Assembly: GCA_009739215.1 (NCBI GenBank)
Contig: VSJF01000002.1
Coordinates: 186,001-250,000, forward strand
Direction: 5' to 3'
From: Floccularia luteovirens
Lineage: Eukaryota > Basidiomycota > Agaricomycetes > Agaricales > Squamanitaceae
Length of the DNA: 64,000 bases
Shown here: positions 33,476 to 44,720 of the stretch, piece by piece
How the letters are laid out: every line of letters starts with the position of its first letter
How positions within the stretch are numbered: the first letter of the stretch is position 1
The notes under the pieces: generated by a model
Database searches by the model: none
Told to the model about the DNA's origin: nothing
Seen by the model: only the letters and a program-made list of their open reading frames with translations
Translations under genes and position numbers: made by a program

Positions 33476-33974
33476 CAAAAGTTTTGCTCGACTCTACCTC
33501 TGGCGTGAGTAGAAAGAAACATAGCAGAGGAGCTTCAAGTTAGAGGGTACTTTTATTTAAATTGCTCAAATCCCCTGGTTATAGTAGGGGGAGTAAGAGT
33601 GGCTCGTTTTGGGCCAATTTGATTGGATACCGATTGATATCAGCCAATTTCTCCCGAAAACGGGCTGATGACCTACTATTACGACCACCCCGTTGGATAC
33701 ACGGTCATGAGTCAGTCTTGCTAATAACGTATACGAATGGTTTCAGTCTGACCAGTTGGATAATTATTATTGAGTCACTAGGGCATGTTAGACAGTGTAT
33801 TTTTGTCTTATTCAAAGTGTTTAGGGACCTTTGAGTGGCCACGAAATATGAATTTGACGTGATGGAATGATTCATACAAGATCGCGTATACACAACTTAA
33901 TACCTACATACAATATCCTGGGGTTGTTAAACAACATAGAACTTTGTTACCGTACTACCTCACAGTTTGGTATC
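32241..33974. other. Intergenic inside the duplication
   Basis: This contains the promoter side of paralog A (unit 1) and the 3' flank of paralog B (start of unit 2). No other gene is supported. Confidence 0.5.
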
Positions 33975-34928
33975 TCACAAGCAGAATGTAATTGCAAGAT
34001 TGACCTACAACAATTACTGAGTACCCAAAAGAAAGTGAGGGTGGGATCTTAAAAAGCGACTTACATTGTTCGCCTGACAAGCAACCTGCACAAATGTGTC
34101 TGAGGACTGGTGGAAGGCAGTAGGACAATTTGCATTGGTACCTGTACAATAACATATCATTATGGCAGGAATAATAAGCTATAGTGGAGATCTACTCACA
34201 ATCTGCGCCTGCGCCATCACATCCATTAAAATACCTAAATTTTAAAAAAATCCATGTCATGTTATAACGACCTCCACCAGAATGAGTTGGTACAAACCCG
34301 AATCCAGAGGTCACTGAGAAACTGTGTCTATAACAAAGTCAGTAATAAATACACTCGTTTGGGGTACTGTCTATACTCACGGGGGAATCAGCGATATGTC
34401 AGTACTAGAACCAGAACCTGGGGAAACGGGATTTCTCAATGTAGTTTCTACCAAAGTGCATCCTTCGCCATTGAAGCCACAGGCGCCTGATGAAGGAAGC
34501 AAAAAATACATCAATATTTAAATTCATCGTATAGAAGTTTTCTACCTGTTTGGAGGTACCTGCAAATAACAGGATCGTCATTAAGTAGATAAGCATACCA
34601 AAAATGTATAACTTACGCAATAGCACCAATGATAGGACCACTGAAAGCAAGGTCTCCACCTGTAGAAAGTACAACACCATTAATGATAAGTGTTGGCTAG
34701 ATGGTTGGGCTTGTTGTTAATTCAGTTGGAAGTATATGTAAGGAGAATGCTTACGGTTCCGAAACCACACCTTGAAAGCTCAACGGTCAATAAAATATAC
34801 AAACGAACGGGCCAGCGAAAATAGTACCTGTTGTCAAAATGTATGGTGTGGAGTTCACCAGACACCAAATTCGCGAAGCCAGCTAGCAAGATTGCTACAC
34901 TGGTCGTGAGTTTATTGAACGACAACAT
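33975..34928 (-). CDS. Secreted cysteine-rich protein, 162 aa, 9 exons (paralog B)
   Basis: Exons (high to low): 34928-34828, 34770-34755, 34696-34617, 34559-34546, 34486-34381, 34327-34298, 34234-34200, 34141-34065 and 34004-33975 (489 nt). Signal peptide MLSFNKLTTSVAILLAGFAN, likely cleaved near VSG-EL. The mature chain has HTIHFDNRCGFGT, PTLIINGVVLSTGG, YLQTG, ACGFNGEGCTLVE, GSSTDISLIPPHSF, a GFGYFNGCDGAGADC block, NANCPTAF, VACQANN and VNLAITFCL. Eight cysteines are visible. The family looks like the secreted 'glycopeptide' proteins of mushrooms, possibly with a beta-sandwich like thaumatin, though that fold is a guess. The donor GTTTGT of exon 6 is preferred over a later GTCGTT because only it keeps the frame. 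Confidence 0.87.
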
Positions 34929-36050
34929 TATAGAAGATTGTTTTGGAAGCTGCCGAGTTATGAACTGGGGGCTTATGGGTTTTTATTGGAGTTTAAGCTG
35001 CAATTTTATACGTCGCCAGTCAGTTTTGGAGTATACATTAGTCCATACCAAATATCCCAGGTAAGAAAGCTCTGGGGTCATATGAGTGATGGAATCAATC
35101 AAATAATGCCTTCTTTCTGAACCTTTAAAGTCAGCTCATCTTCCATTCTTGAAGTAATGGGGCTTATATCGAAAGCATGTCGCCGGTGGAATATTGTAGC
35201 CACTGCCGACCAATTGCGGTTATTGTTGTCGTAACATGAAATATGGGTGTTCTACGATTGATGTCATGTGTTAGGAGAATAGCAAGGCGTGTCAATCAAG
35301 TTTTAACTGTGATGCGGCTGCCAGTGGCCGCCATGAGAACCTATTCAAATGAAGCGTACGCACCTAACTTGCAGCCCAATTGTGCGTAGTGCTGAATGGT
35401 AAGTCAATTTAAAATTGATTATAAATAACAATCTGCAGGACACCTAGTGGGTAAGTTACACTCTAATTATTACACGATAATACATTACCTGCTAGCAGTT
35501 CACACCTGGTTTCTTGCTTGCTCCTTAAGCACATCTGATGAAACGCATTCATTTTGTCAAACTTCAGGTCACCAGATAGGGAGGCAATCATTGTACCCCG
35601 CTTTTTAGGACCGAGTGATATGTTCAGTGGTATCTAATTTTTCCTCAGGTTGTGATAATGATCTGAAACTGTTGTCTTTAATTAGCACTTATGGCCTAGG
35701 ATCTAGTGAATAGGCTCAGTGTTTGAATACAACCTGACGTACATACACATGCAAGCTTCAGGGATGGTGTCTGTGCATCCAGGCGTTCATCATCTATGTT
35801 GCATCGTGAATTTAGGTTAGATTGCGTGTACAGTCCTTCGTTGTGGTTCATTCGATATACCTAGTAGAAAGGTACGTTGTAAAGCGTTGTTTCACGCCAA
35901 GGGTCTTATTTGAAAAAATCAACTTTGTCAATTCTCGGGCCGTTCGGCGTCAGCCGCTTATCATATTATGGCAACAGAGTGTTGATACCTCTTCGATTTA
36001 TATCGAGACCCATGTGAAATCCGATTCGGGAGCAGACAAGGTTTAGATAA

Positions 36051-36111
36051 AAGTAACAAAAGAAGCCCAAAGGGATACACCAAGTAACAAAGAAGCCCAA
36101 AGGGATACACC
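36051..36111. repeat. Two-unit tandem repeat, 31 + 30 bp
   Basis: 'aagtaacaaaagaagcccaa...' (31 bases) is followed directly by the same sequence one A shorter (30 bases). It is absent from the matching position of duplication unit 1, so it arose after the larger duplication. Confidence 0.85.
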
Positions 36112-36288
36112 ATTCACCATTCCAAACTAAGAGCCGCGGTGCTAATGGTACATAACATAACCAGGTATAAATTTACACTAAATAGTGACATCAGAAGGAT
36201 GAAGGGCGGCTCAGGGGTATAAAGAGATATTGGTGCGCTGTGATTTTTGATCGGGATATTTTGACGACGTGACGATTAGCCATATTTG

Positions 36289-37615
36289 TTAAACTGAAGA
36301 GATCTCTGGCAATGTACCGTTAAGCATATTCAGCAGGGAACGCCTGCGCGATGAAAAGGGAAGCAACCAGTTCGATGGGTATTCTTCTCCAGTAGGGGAC
36401 AAAAACGAATTGGCAATAGGGTGCTGGTGGAACGCTTTTGGTGGAGTGACTTCGTCCGGGTTGTTCTCAGACTTGACGGGCGTCAAAGAGGGTAAAGGGA
36501 CATTAGACATCAGAGGCGCACCAATAGCGTTGAGTTCTGCCAGCGCAGCACGACGACGTGCAGCTAGTTGTTTCTTTTGCTTCCTAGAGAGCCGCTGAGG
36601 GGGATTGAAATGAGTGCTCTCGTTGGGAAAAGGGGAAGCTGAGCGACGAATATATGTTTCAAGCTCGTGAACTGTATTCGCAAGAACTCCATTAACTGGT
36701 CGTGGAGCTAAGAGAACAATATGGGTTTCTTCTTCGGCTTTGAACTGCTTTTCTAAGAGCAAAGGTGATATGTCGTCCGAAAGTTCATTCCACTCAGCAG
36801 AGAGATCATTACAATTCGGAACGTTATCAGCCGAGGGTGGGGGCGAAAATATGTAATCCTCGAGATGAGTGGTGTCCATCGAGCTATTGGATGATGTGTC
36901 GCCCATAGAAAGCGAAGATAGGCAGGTCCTATCGGGGAAGTTATCTGGCTCGCAGTACCATGACTCATCGCTCCCACATTCAACAGTTGAATGTTGGAAG
37001 TAACATGTGTTCTTCCAGTAGGAATCAAACACACAGGGAGGAGAGTCAAACAGCGGGGATCGCTCAGAAAACCCAAGGGGTGGAGGTGGATTGGTACGTT
37101 TACTGGGACTTGTGAGTTCTATAAAAAAACTTGACATCTGTTTGGGAACTGCACTTTTCGCAGTGTCATATATAACCGCAGTGGGTTCATTTGTGTCTGC
37201 AGGAGCAGGGGTTCTACTTTTGTTAAGTCTTCCTGCACCTATAGGGTCTAAAGACTTCTTCGTATCGCGTCTGTTATGATCCAGTAGTCCATGGGAGGAC
37301 ATGTCCATAATATCCGATGCAGCATTGAGTTCGTCGCGGACCAACTTCCTAACGGCGTCGAAATCGGAGCAGCACTTAACATAAGTCTGTTCAATCTGCT
37401 CATACGTGGGGAATCCATAAGAGAGGCTGTCTAGAACCTGAACTAAATGCTTAACCACATTCAGCAAATGAGTTAACCTGAGAACATACTCTGAAAAAGT
37501 CTTTCTCCATGTTGTTTTTGGTTGGCGAAGTCGCACTAGCGAAACAGCTTGAAGCGTCGGTGAACTCTTTACCAGAAGAGAATGGAGGTTTGGTAAAAGT
37601 GAACGTTCCCAGCAT
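36289..37615 (-). CDS. Hypothetical Ser/Pro-rich protein, ~429 aa, 2 exons
   Basis: Exon 1 is 37615-37573 (MLGTFTFTKPPFSS). A short 37-nt intron with GTAAAG donor and CGCTAG acceptor joins it to the long open exon 37535-36289. The N-terminal ~90 residues look helical (SEYVLRLTHLLNVVKHLVQVL, DFDAVRKLVRDELNAASDI). The rest is disordered-looking, rich in Ser, Pro and Asn, with a basic helix near residue 330 (RLSRKQKKQLAARRRAAL), possibly a nuclear signal. The long uninterrupted frame on one strand supports a real gene. I do not recognise the family. The very short intron is the weakest part of the model. Confidence 0.6.
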
Positions 37616-39280
37616 TATATGGTGCTGGGTAGTGTCAAGTGTGTAGTTCAAGCTGCGTGAGGTATTGCAACGAAGTCAGCTGTCTTGGTAACAGATGAAG
37701 AAAAGCGTAAAGCGAGTTATCGGCTATTGCAATGCTGGCAAAAGAAAGGGGGACTAGGGATAGAGAATGGTTGACCTGCCAAAACTCGCTCAATTTATCA
37801 GGAGTGGAATCAAGAGTGGCTCACCCACGAGGTGGACCTCGTTCTAGCCTGCACCAGAGGCAACCTTTGTCAAATTGGATAATTGTGTCCTGATCTCGTG
37901 GACAATGGCAGTGAAATTAGCTGAATTTAGTTGCACTTAATTTCCGGCCATGTGGGACTAATTAACGCTTGAGCTCTGCTTTGACGAGGGGGAGGGGGTT
38001 TAAGATTTTGGCCCCTCCAAAAATAGAGCATTGAAAACAATCCATAGCTTCGAATTGTGGGCTTTCTTCAGGGCCACACCAAATCCAGCGCCACCCTCTA
38101 AGCTTTAGTTGATATCAACACCCGGTACTGGCTGTTACTCAAAGCACAGCAATTGACCTAACATCCAAATCTAATTTCGGTACTGCTCAAGCGCAAATCG
38201 CACGAATCAAAGCGGATGGGTTGCAATATGCAGTTCCATCACCAGATTTGCATTACGAGTTATAGGTGCTGAGATTGTATGTGAGGCCTGCGCCGTAAAT
38301 GCCACGGAGTCAATTAATCCTGATGGTATGTAGTTGCATTGGCTTCTTTGTTAAGCAATGTGTGGCCGACGCGAGGGTTTCCTTGTTTCCGTGGTTACCA
38401 TCCAAGGGTCTTCTGTTTTCTGTCGCCTTCTGGAACGAGGTCATAAGACATGAGAGTGACATGGCCAATTGAATTGTAACTTACACCGCGCACGGTTCGG
38501 CTTAATTGTGGTCGTCGGAAAGATTTTGAAAGTTAAAATCATAGCGAGTTTCGAAGGTTACACACTGTACGACGTTGAAAGCTTGCATTGAAACTATTGA
38601 TGTGTTATGCAACGAACAAGGGTTTGCAGAGAAAGCACGCGCTTGTGCTTGTTGATGCGGTATTTGGCGCACACAAACTGCATGCCATGGTAAGTTACGT
38701 ATTTACTTCACCTTGCATATCAACGAATACCAGAGTCGGTTGACACTATACATAAAATGAAGCATAGCCCAGGACGATGATTGGCGTACTGCAGTCTCGC
38801 AGATATTGTGACATCCTCTGCGTGGCATGCGCAAGTTTGGCGCTTACAGCAATTACTTTATCATAAAGGTAAGCGTCACGGCAATGTATGTTGCTCTTCT
38901 CTTTCATTGATAAGGAACATTAAGCAAATGTTAGCTGTCGGTTGCACCTATTGGGCACGTATCGCCCATAGAAACTGTGGGTTTGAAGTCTTCTATGAAG
39001 ACATATCTTTCCAGAAATGGCACCTCGAGGAGTAGTTCAACCATTCATTATGACGATTTACTCTTCTGTTACTACTACCCAGTGAAATATTAGAGCATGG
39101 GATCAATTCACTAGATCTGATAAGGGTATAAGCGTACGTATAAGGGTAATAAGTGGAACTTCCTCCCTCTCGCGCAGGCATCTTATTTTCCGATGACATT
39201 CCGATAATGTCCCCAGTATACAGATATACACCATTTCCCAATATCTTAACATCCCCACCCACCTTTGCAACCACGTAGAC
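37616..39280. other. Intergenic, 1.66 kb
   Basis: It lies between the divergent hypothetical gene and the carboxylesterase gene. I see a G-rich run (about 37987-38001) but no gene, tRNA or element. Confidence 0.45.
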
Positions 39281-41565
39281 ATGATCAGCTTTCATTTACT
39301 CATTTTTACCCTTTTCACCCTCCCACCCCATATTATAGCAATAGGCAAACCAACTTCCGCCACTGAATCTGGATTGAATCCAGAATTAATCCTCAACACA
39401 ACTTCTGGAGTGGTTCAAGGCTTTCTTGAAGTGATCACAACTGACATTGCGCCGTCTGCCAATGTGGAGTTAAAGAAGTTTCTGGGGATACGCTATGCAC
39501 AGGACACATCAGGTTCAAATCGTTGGTTGCCACCCAAAGCACTTACACCTATCCTTGGGAGTGGAGAGGTTTTCAATGCCTCGAGTTATGGCCCTGCTTG
39601 CTTACAAGGGAGGTCAGTGCATCATTCATTATTGTATTTCTCACCACTTCTTCTCTACTACGAGTCTGATAATTACTCATTTTGCAACAGGGCTGATGGT
39701 GGGAATGGTACCTCAACGCAAAGCGAAGACTGTCTACGCATCAACATAATAGCGCCTTCGAACGCACGTAACCTACCTGTCTATCTTTATTCCCAGTATT
39801 TCTCTTTCTGAATTGGAATAAATGAACAAACTAATGCGTGATGTTATGTTATTAGCGGGGGTGGCTTTGACAGTGGTGCATCGTCTGATCCAAAAATTGA
39901 TGGTTCATACATGGCGGCTACCGTAAGTTTTCAATCCCTCGCCCAAGGGTCTGCCGATTCACCTGTTTGCAGGGGATAGTTTTTGCAAGTTACAATTATC
40001 GTTTGTCTCTCTTTGGGTTTCCACATGCAAATGAGATTGCGCAGGAAGGGAAAACCCAGAACTTGGGTCTTCTTGATACACGCGCTGCTGTTGTGTGGTT
40101 GCGCGAAAATGTGGAGAAGTTTGGTGGTGATCCCAATAAAATTACTCTAGGTGGTGAGTTAGTTCACTGTTGGATGTTGCGAGCTGGCTTAACTTTAGTT
40201 ATATAGGTGAATCAGTTGGTGCTGGTAAGTAGATCCAAACCCTGATAGAGGGATAAGTTGTTGAAACGCAGTTATCAAGAGATGACGAATTTCTACCTTT
40301 CCGCATATTATCAAGAACCCCTTATCCGTGGTGCAATCATGCAAAGCGCGGATAGTAAGTTTTTTAATCAACATCCTATCGACATTCCTATTACCCTTTA
40401 TTCCTCCCTATATTATTAGCTGCTCAACCAATGTGGCCCTTGAACAGCCAAATTTCTGTAATTGCGTCCAACCTTGGCTGTCCAGCTGGTCCGGGCTTAC
40501 TTGACTGCTTGCGTCAAAAGTCTGGCGAGGAGCTACAGAAGACACTTTTAGCTACTGGAGTGCAGTTTCAACCTGTCACTGATAATGTGACAATTTGGAA
40601 AGAGTGGGTTATCTGTTTTTTCATTCTGCTGTCCTAAATTTCTTGCGTGGATACTGAACTCGATTGTGATTGTTAGTTATGTTGCACAAACCAGAATGGG
40701 ACATACCACAAGAGTGCCCTTATTGATTGGCACGAATAAGGTAGGGTATTGATGTTATTGTATCACCACAGTATATGATCTTGGATTACTAGGACGAGGG
40801 AACACTCATTGTAGAAGGCGAGCAAACAGCGTATTTATCAGATATTGTTCAATATAGGTACGCCATTTTTTACAACTTTGGTATAAGAGATTGATACCCA
40901 TAAACTTCCTTAGCAAGAGCAACAATTTAAACTTTCCTTTTGCTAACCTCTCCACACTGCAGGAGCTATATCCAGTACCATCTCAAGAATATCCATCTGC
41001 ATACAACGCCTCTGCTGCAATGTGGCGGGATGCGCATATGCTTTGTCTAGCTCATAATCTTGCTGTCGAACGCAGCCGTTCCACTCGGATCGGGAAAACA
41101 ACGAAGGCGCCTCTTCCAGTATGGAGATACCGATTTGACCTCGTCGCATCAAACCTCAACTCACGTGGAATAAGAATTGGTACATTCCATGGTTCCGATA
41201 TTCGCTTTGTGATGGGACAATGGCGGACTATCGTTTTATCACCGCCTTTTGTACCTGCCACACCGAAGGAGATTGCAGTCTCAGGTGTCATGTTGAAGGC
41301 TTGGACCAACTTCGTCAAAGGTCCGTCTGTATCTACCTTTTATCTCATGTTTTCGGTGCAATATGGATGTAAAATGTATGTACATGCAGATCCGAGTCGT
41401 GGCCCGCAAACTCCGGGGTGGCAAAAATTCGATCCAAATGACAGAAAAAGTCTCGCAATATTAGGCAATTCAGTAGTAGGTGCAGAGGCTGGAGATCATT
41501 TCATGGTGGATAAAGTATGTAGCTATTGGAACGAAATATTACCAAAATATCCTCAGGTAAGATAA
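39281..41565 (+). CDS. Secreted type-B carboxylesterase/lipase, ~557 aa, 11 exons
   Basis: Exons: 39281-39612, 39691-39795, 39856-39922, 39973-40153, 40207-40224, 40280-40354, 40420-40603, 40677-40740, 40793-40857, 40914-41320 and 41390-41565 (1674 nt). Signal peptide MISFHLLIFTLFTLPPHIIA. Family motifs: LKKFLGIRYAQ, SEDCLRINI, oxyanion HGGGFDSGA, YNYRLSLFGFP, NLGLLDTRAAVVWLRENV, FGGDPNKITLGGES with the catalytic Ser in GESVG, acid NKDEGTL and His in TFHGSDIRFVMG. The Ser codon lies in an 18-nt micro-exon. It should hydrolyse ester bonds outside the cell; the substrate is not predictable. The acceptor chosen before exon 6 (TATCAAG) is the only one that keeps the frame. A further intron at the last GTAAGA could give a different C-terminus. 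Confidence 0.88.
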
Positions 41566-41740
41566 CTCCCTCGAATTGTATCTCTTGTGGTTAAGTTCTG
41601 ACTGTATTTCATGTTGATAAGACGTTCCCAAAATGTGGCTCATGGACATGTTGAGAAAATCTGGAATTTATGCCTTGTTGTTTGGTGGGATCTTAGTTGT
41701 GGAACGTAATATACAAATCGTGTGATAAGAGAAAGTCGTT

Positions 41741-43496
41741 ATGATCAATGACAACATAAACCAGAAAAGGAAGTCTCTATCTTTTTCAACACCAATGCCA
41801 TTCCTAAAAACCAATTCGAAAATAAATCTCTTCAAGTCTAAGCTGGTTCTCAAACCAAATCTCAAGTCACTAAAAGATCGATGTCAGAGACGTAGCGGTG
41901 GTTTAATACCCACAACATCTAACACGGTTGAAAGCACCTGCTTGCACAATTTGAAGCAGCCATCATTGCGACCACAAACGATTTTTAACATCAAACCACC
42001 TTCATTTGCAGCAGTAGCCCTCGCAAATCTCGTCAGCGATGCAAGCCAAGGACCGGACCCCCCATCTCTCGTTCTCATTCTTGCGGCACTTGTGGGTTTG
42101 CCATTTGCTCTGTGGACGTATAAGGCACGTTGTGTTTTCACTCAATTTTTCTGTGACGTGATTGTAGTTATTGGAGAATGAATCTGTACGACTACTGAAA
42201 TACAGTCTCTTATGCTCGTATTATTTCAAAGGAAGATAATCTATATGGGTGAATGATTTTCTATCTTCTTAGAGCCCCAGCAGACTAAATCCAATGTTAT
42301 GCAAGGATACGCTCCTCTTGGCGCAAGGACAGAACAACTCAGCAGCGTCTCACAGAAACACCGCGCAGGTCTCCGAATCGAAGAAGTGACGATTCATAGT
42401 GAGCCTGGTGTCAAACTTAGTGGCCTCCTTGTATCCCCCATGTCGAAAGGAAAAGGAAAAGAGAAGCAGGAGGACGTGGATGTAGATGTCGTAGTATTAT
42501 ACCTCCAAGGTGCGTGTACAAAGTTCACGACAATCTAAGTACAAATCATCTCACAGATGAATAGGCAATGCTGGGAACCCTCTACACCGGCTTCCAGTCT
42601 TCCAGTCGCTACTCTTACCCCCGCTACCAGCCCCACGAATTGCAGTCTTCGCGTGTGCGCCACGTTCGTATTGGAAATCTACGCGTCGACGGCCATACTC
42701 ATGGGTTGCAACAATACAAACATGGCTTGGTCACATCCTCCCAAGTGCGAAACCACTCTCAAGTTCTTCCTTCTCATCTGCCCCCTACCCCACTTCAACA
42801 TATCTACCTAATCTACCGCAACACATTCGCGCAAAAACCCGAGGTCCTTCTCAAACTGCTCTCCTCACAGATTACACATATGCTCTCCACTACGCCCTCT
42901 CAAGATTCCCTAGAGCAAGCATTGTATTGTATGGACATTCCCTTGGGGGAGCTGCTGCTGTTTGTCTTATCACTGGGTTAAGAGATGGTTGTGCTAGTGA
43001 TTCGTTGTCACCTGGAACTAATAAGGACCAAATGCAGCATGACTACAACCGTATACGAGGCCTTATACTCGAAAATCCATTCTCTTCTATTCAAGGGATG
43101 GTACGGGCGCTCTACCCAGAAAAATGGGTGCCTTACCGTTACCTCACTTCATTCGTGCTAGATAGATGGGATGCTGTGGGGGCCTTACAGGAGGTTTGCC
43201 AAGACCAATCTGAGGATAATGCAGACAAGAGGGGTTCAAAAAAGAAGGCAAACCCAACAATATCGCGCGCCGTAGATGATATGTTAATTCTAGTGAGTGA
43301 GAATGACGAGATTGTACCCTTAGAGATGGGATTGGAGGTATTTGAGGTATCTAGAACTGCTTCTCGTTACCAAGGAGGAAAGCTGGTGATTATCCGTGGG
43401 GCTTTGCACGAGAATGCATGGGAGAAGCGGGAGTGGGAAAAAGAGATGAAAGGATATCTCGAGCGAATCTATGATAAACACCAAGTGGAAATGTAA
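41741..43496 (+). CDS. Membrane-anchored alpha/beta hydrolase (BEM46/ABHD13-like), ~520 aa
   Basis: Exons: 41741-42124, 42206-42248, 42306-42509 and 42565-43496 (1563 nt). Residues ~105-126 form one TM segment (PSLVLILAALVGLPFALW). Next come LVLFQRKIIYMGYAPLGAR, a GNAGNPLHRLPVF oxyanion region, LYGHSLGGAAAV with the nucleophile Ser, a SENDEIVPLEMG acid region and a late His (GALHENAWEK). This order matches the BEM46/ABHD12-13 group of endomembrane serine hydrolases with unknown lipid-like substrates. The first intron appears to be GC-AG (TATAAG|GCACGT). The start could also be a Met further in, such as the one beginning MPFLKTNS. The gene follows the carboxylesterase on the same strand after 175 bases. 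Confidence 0.82.
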
Positions 43497-44720
43497 ATTT
43501 GAATGGGGATCCTCACACCAATTTTGTGTACAGTCATGTACTTACAAATATTTTCAGCATGATTTCAATGTCATCATGAGTCTAGCCAGATGCGACTAGG
43601 AGTAGTTTGATAACGTGTTTCACTAAGTAGTAAGTTGTGTTGTTAGATTCCTCGAGCTCAGTACCAACGGTGGAGGCCGCATTGTTAGTTTGTTTGTCAA
43701 AGATTTCAGAACTAAACACGCCTGTTGTTGCGAACTGGCAAGGGACTGGAGTCGGACGAGTCCATTCGAGCACTTCCATGCCGACATTAGACTGTTGTAG
43801 GGATTTTCTTGTGCTGTGGTATATCCACCTTGACGTCCTCTCGTAAAGGTTACCTCAAAACTCTCGCTTCGTAATTGTGTTGGACTCGTACAATGTACAT
43901 GCAATAGCTCGTGTTCTTTACACCTGCCAAATTTTCCTTGGTGAGCGGCGCTACAAGTGAGTCTCGAACGAATCCCTAGTTAGCATGAGCTCACAGCTAC
44001 TCGAAAGTACAGCATGGGAAGCAGATTGTATGCTCTAAACCAAATAACAAGCAACTACACGACCGGGTTAATGAAACATTCCCTATACTATTAACCCCCA
44101 TTCCTGCCGTAATATAATATAACGAATCAAACGAATCATTCTGATGCCGATATCAAGTCAATGTCATCAGAGATCACTCCGAAGTTCACAGCAATTAACA
44201 GCACTTGATCACCTAGTTCTCGGATTTGGCAGTTGCAAATTGACTGTCCTGGTTCATTTGCAAGGTAATTATCCACTTTAAATACTAGTAGTGATACTTT
44301 TGAGTGGTCACCGGTCAATCCTAGCCCTGGAAATAGCTATTCATATGTTGTTGGGTTTCCAATCAGACGAACGTTGGGAATCTTACCATCACAGAAACAC
44401 CACATTGTCTTCCAACATCAATTCTATGTCAAGCACATTGATCATCTCTTCTTACAGCATTGCGTGAACTTTGCAATAAAACTGCCTTCCTCGGCTTGTC
44501 ACATCTCCACACCTCCCACTCGACCGTTCTCACCAACTTGTATTTTGACTTTCAACCACTGCCCTGGTATTTTGCGTCAGGTACTTTCAATGTATTATAT
44601 CCAATACTCATCATAAGTGATCACCTGTTACAGATTTCGAAGTCCCTACCACGATGCATTCAACAGAAATTGTCAAATAGTTAGTAATTTCAACGCACAA
44701 TACCCTTTATTCAAATAACA
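43497..44720. other. Intergenic with relics, 1.2 kb
   Basis: Bases 43640-43960 hold a kinase-tail relic (listed separately). From about 44530 the sequence resembles the DNA before the second NLR copy, so that duplication extends into the promoter. Confidence 0.5.
43640..43960 (-). pseudogene. Relic of a FunK1-kinase-like C-terminal tail (copy 1)
   Basis: On the minus strand this matches 51500-51790: 'gaggtaac(c/g)tttacgagag', 'caaggtggata/caa', 'gcacaagaaa', 'tggaagtgctcgaatg' and 'tttgacaaacaa'. The other copy reads as SPEVTFTREGQGG and TKRMFGSGTFDKQATNAAS. Here the frame is broken. No kinase core is next to it, so it is an isolated fragment left by duplication or deletion. The kinase assignment is inferred from the neighbour at 50-51 kb and is tentative. 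Confidence 0.5.

Larger units (their letters stand above)
33540..36210. repeat. Tandem segmental duplication, unit 2 (~2.7 kb)
   Basis: Second copy of the unit at 30962-33475, in direct orientation and nearly adjacent to it. It contains paralog B and its upstream region. It is slightly longer, partly because of the short tandem repeat at 36051-36111. Confidence 0.8.
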
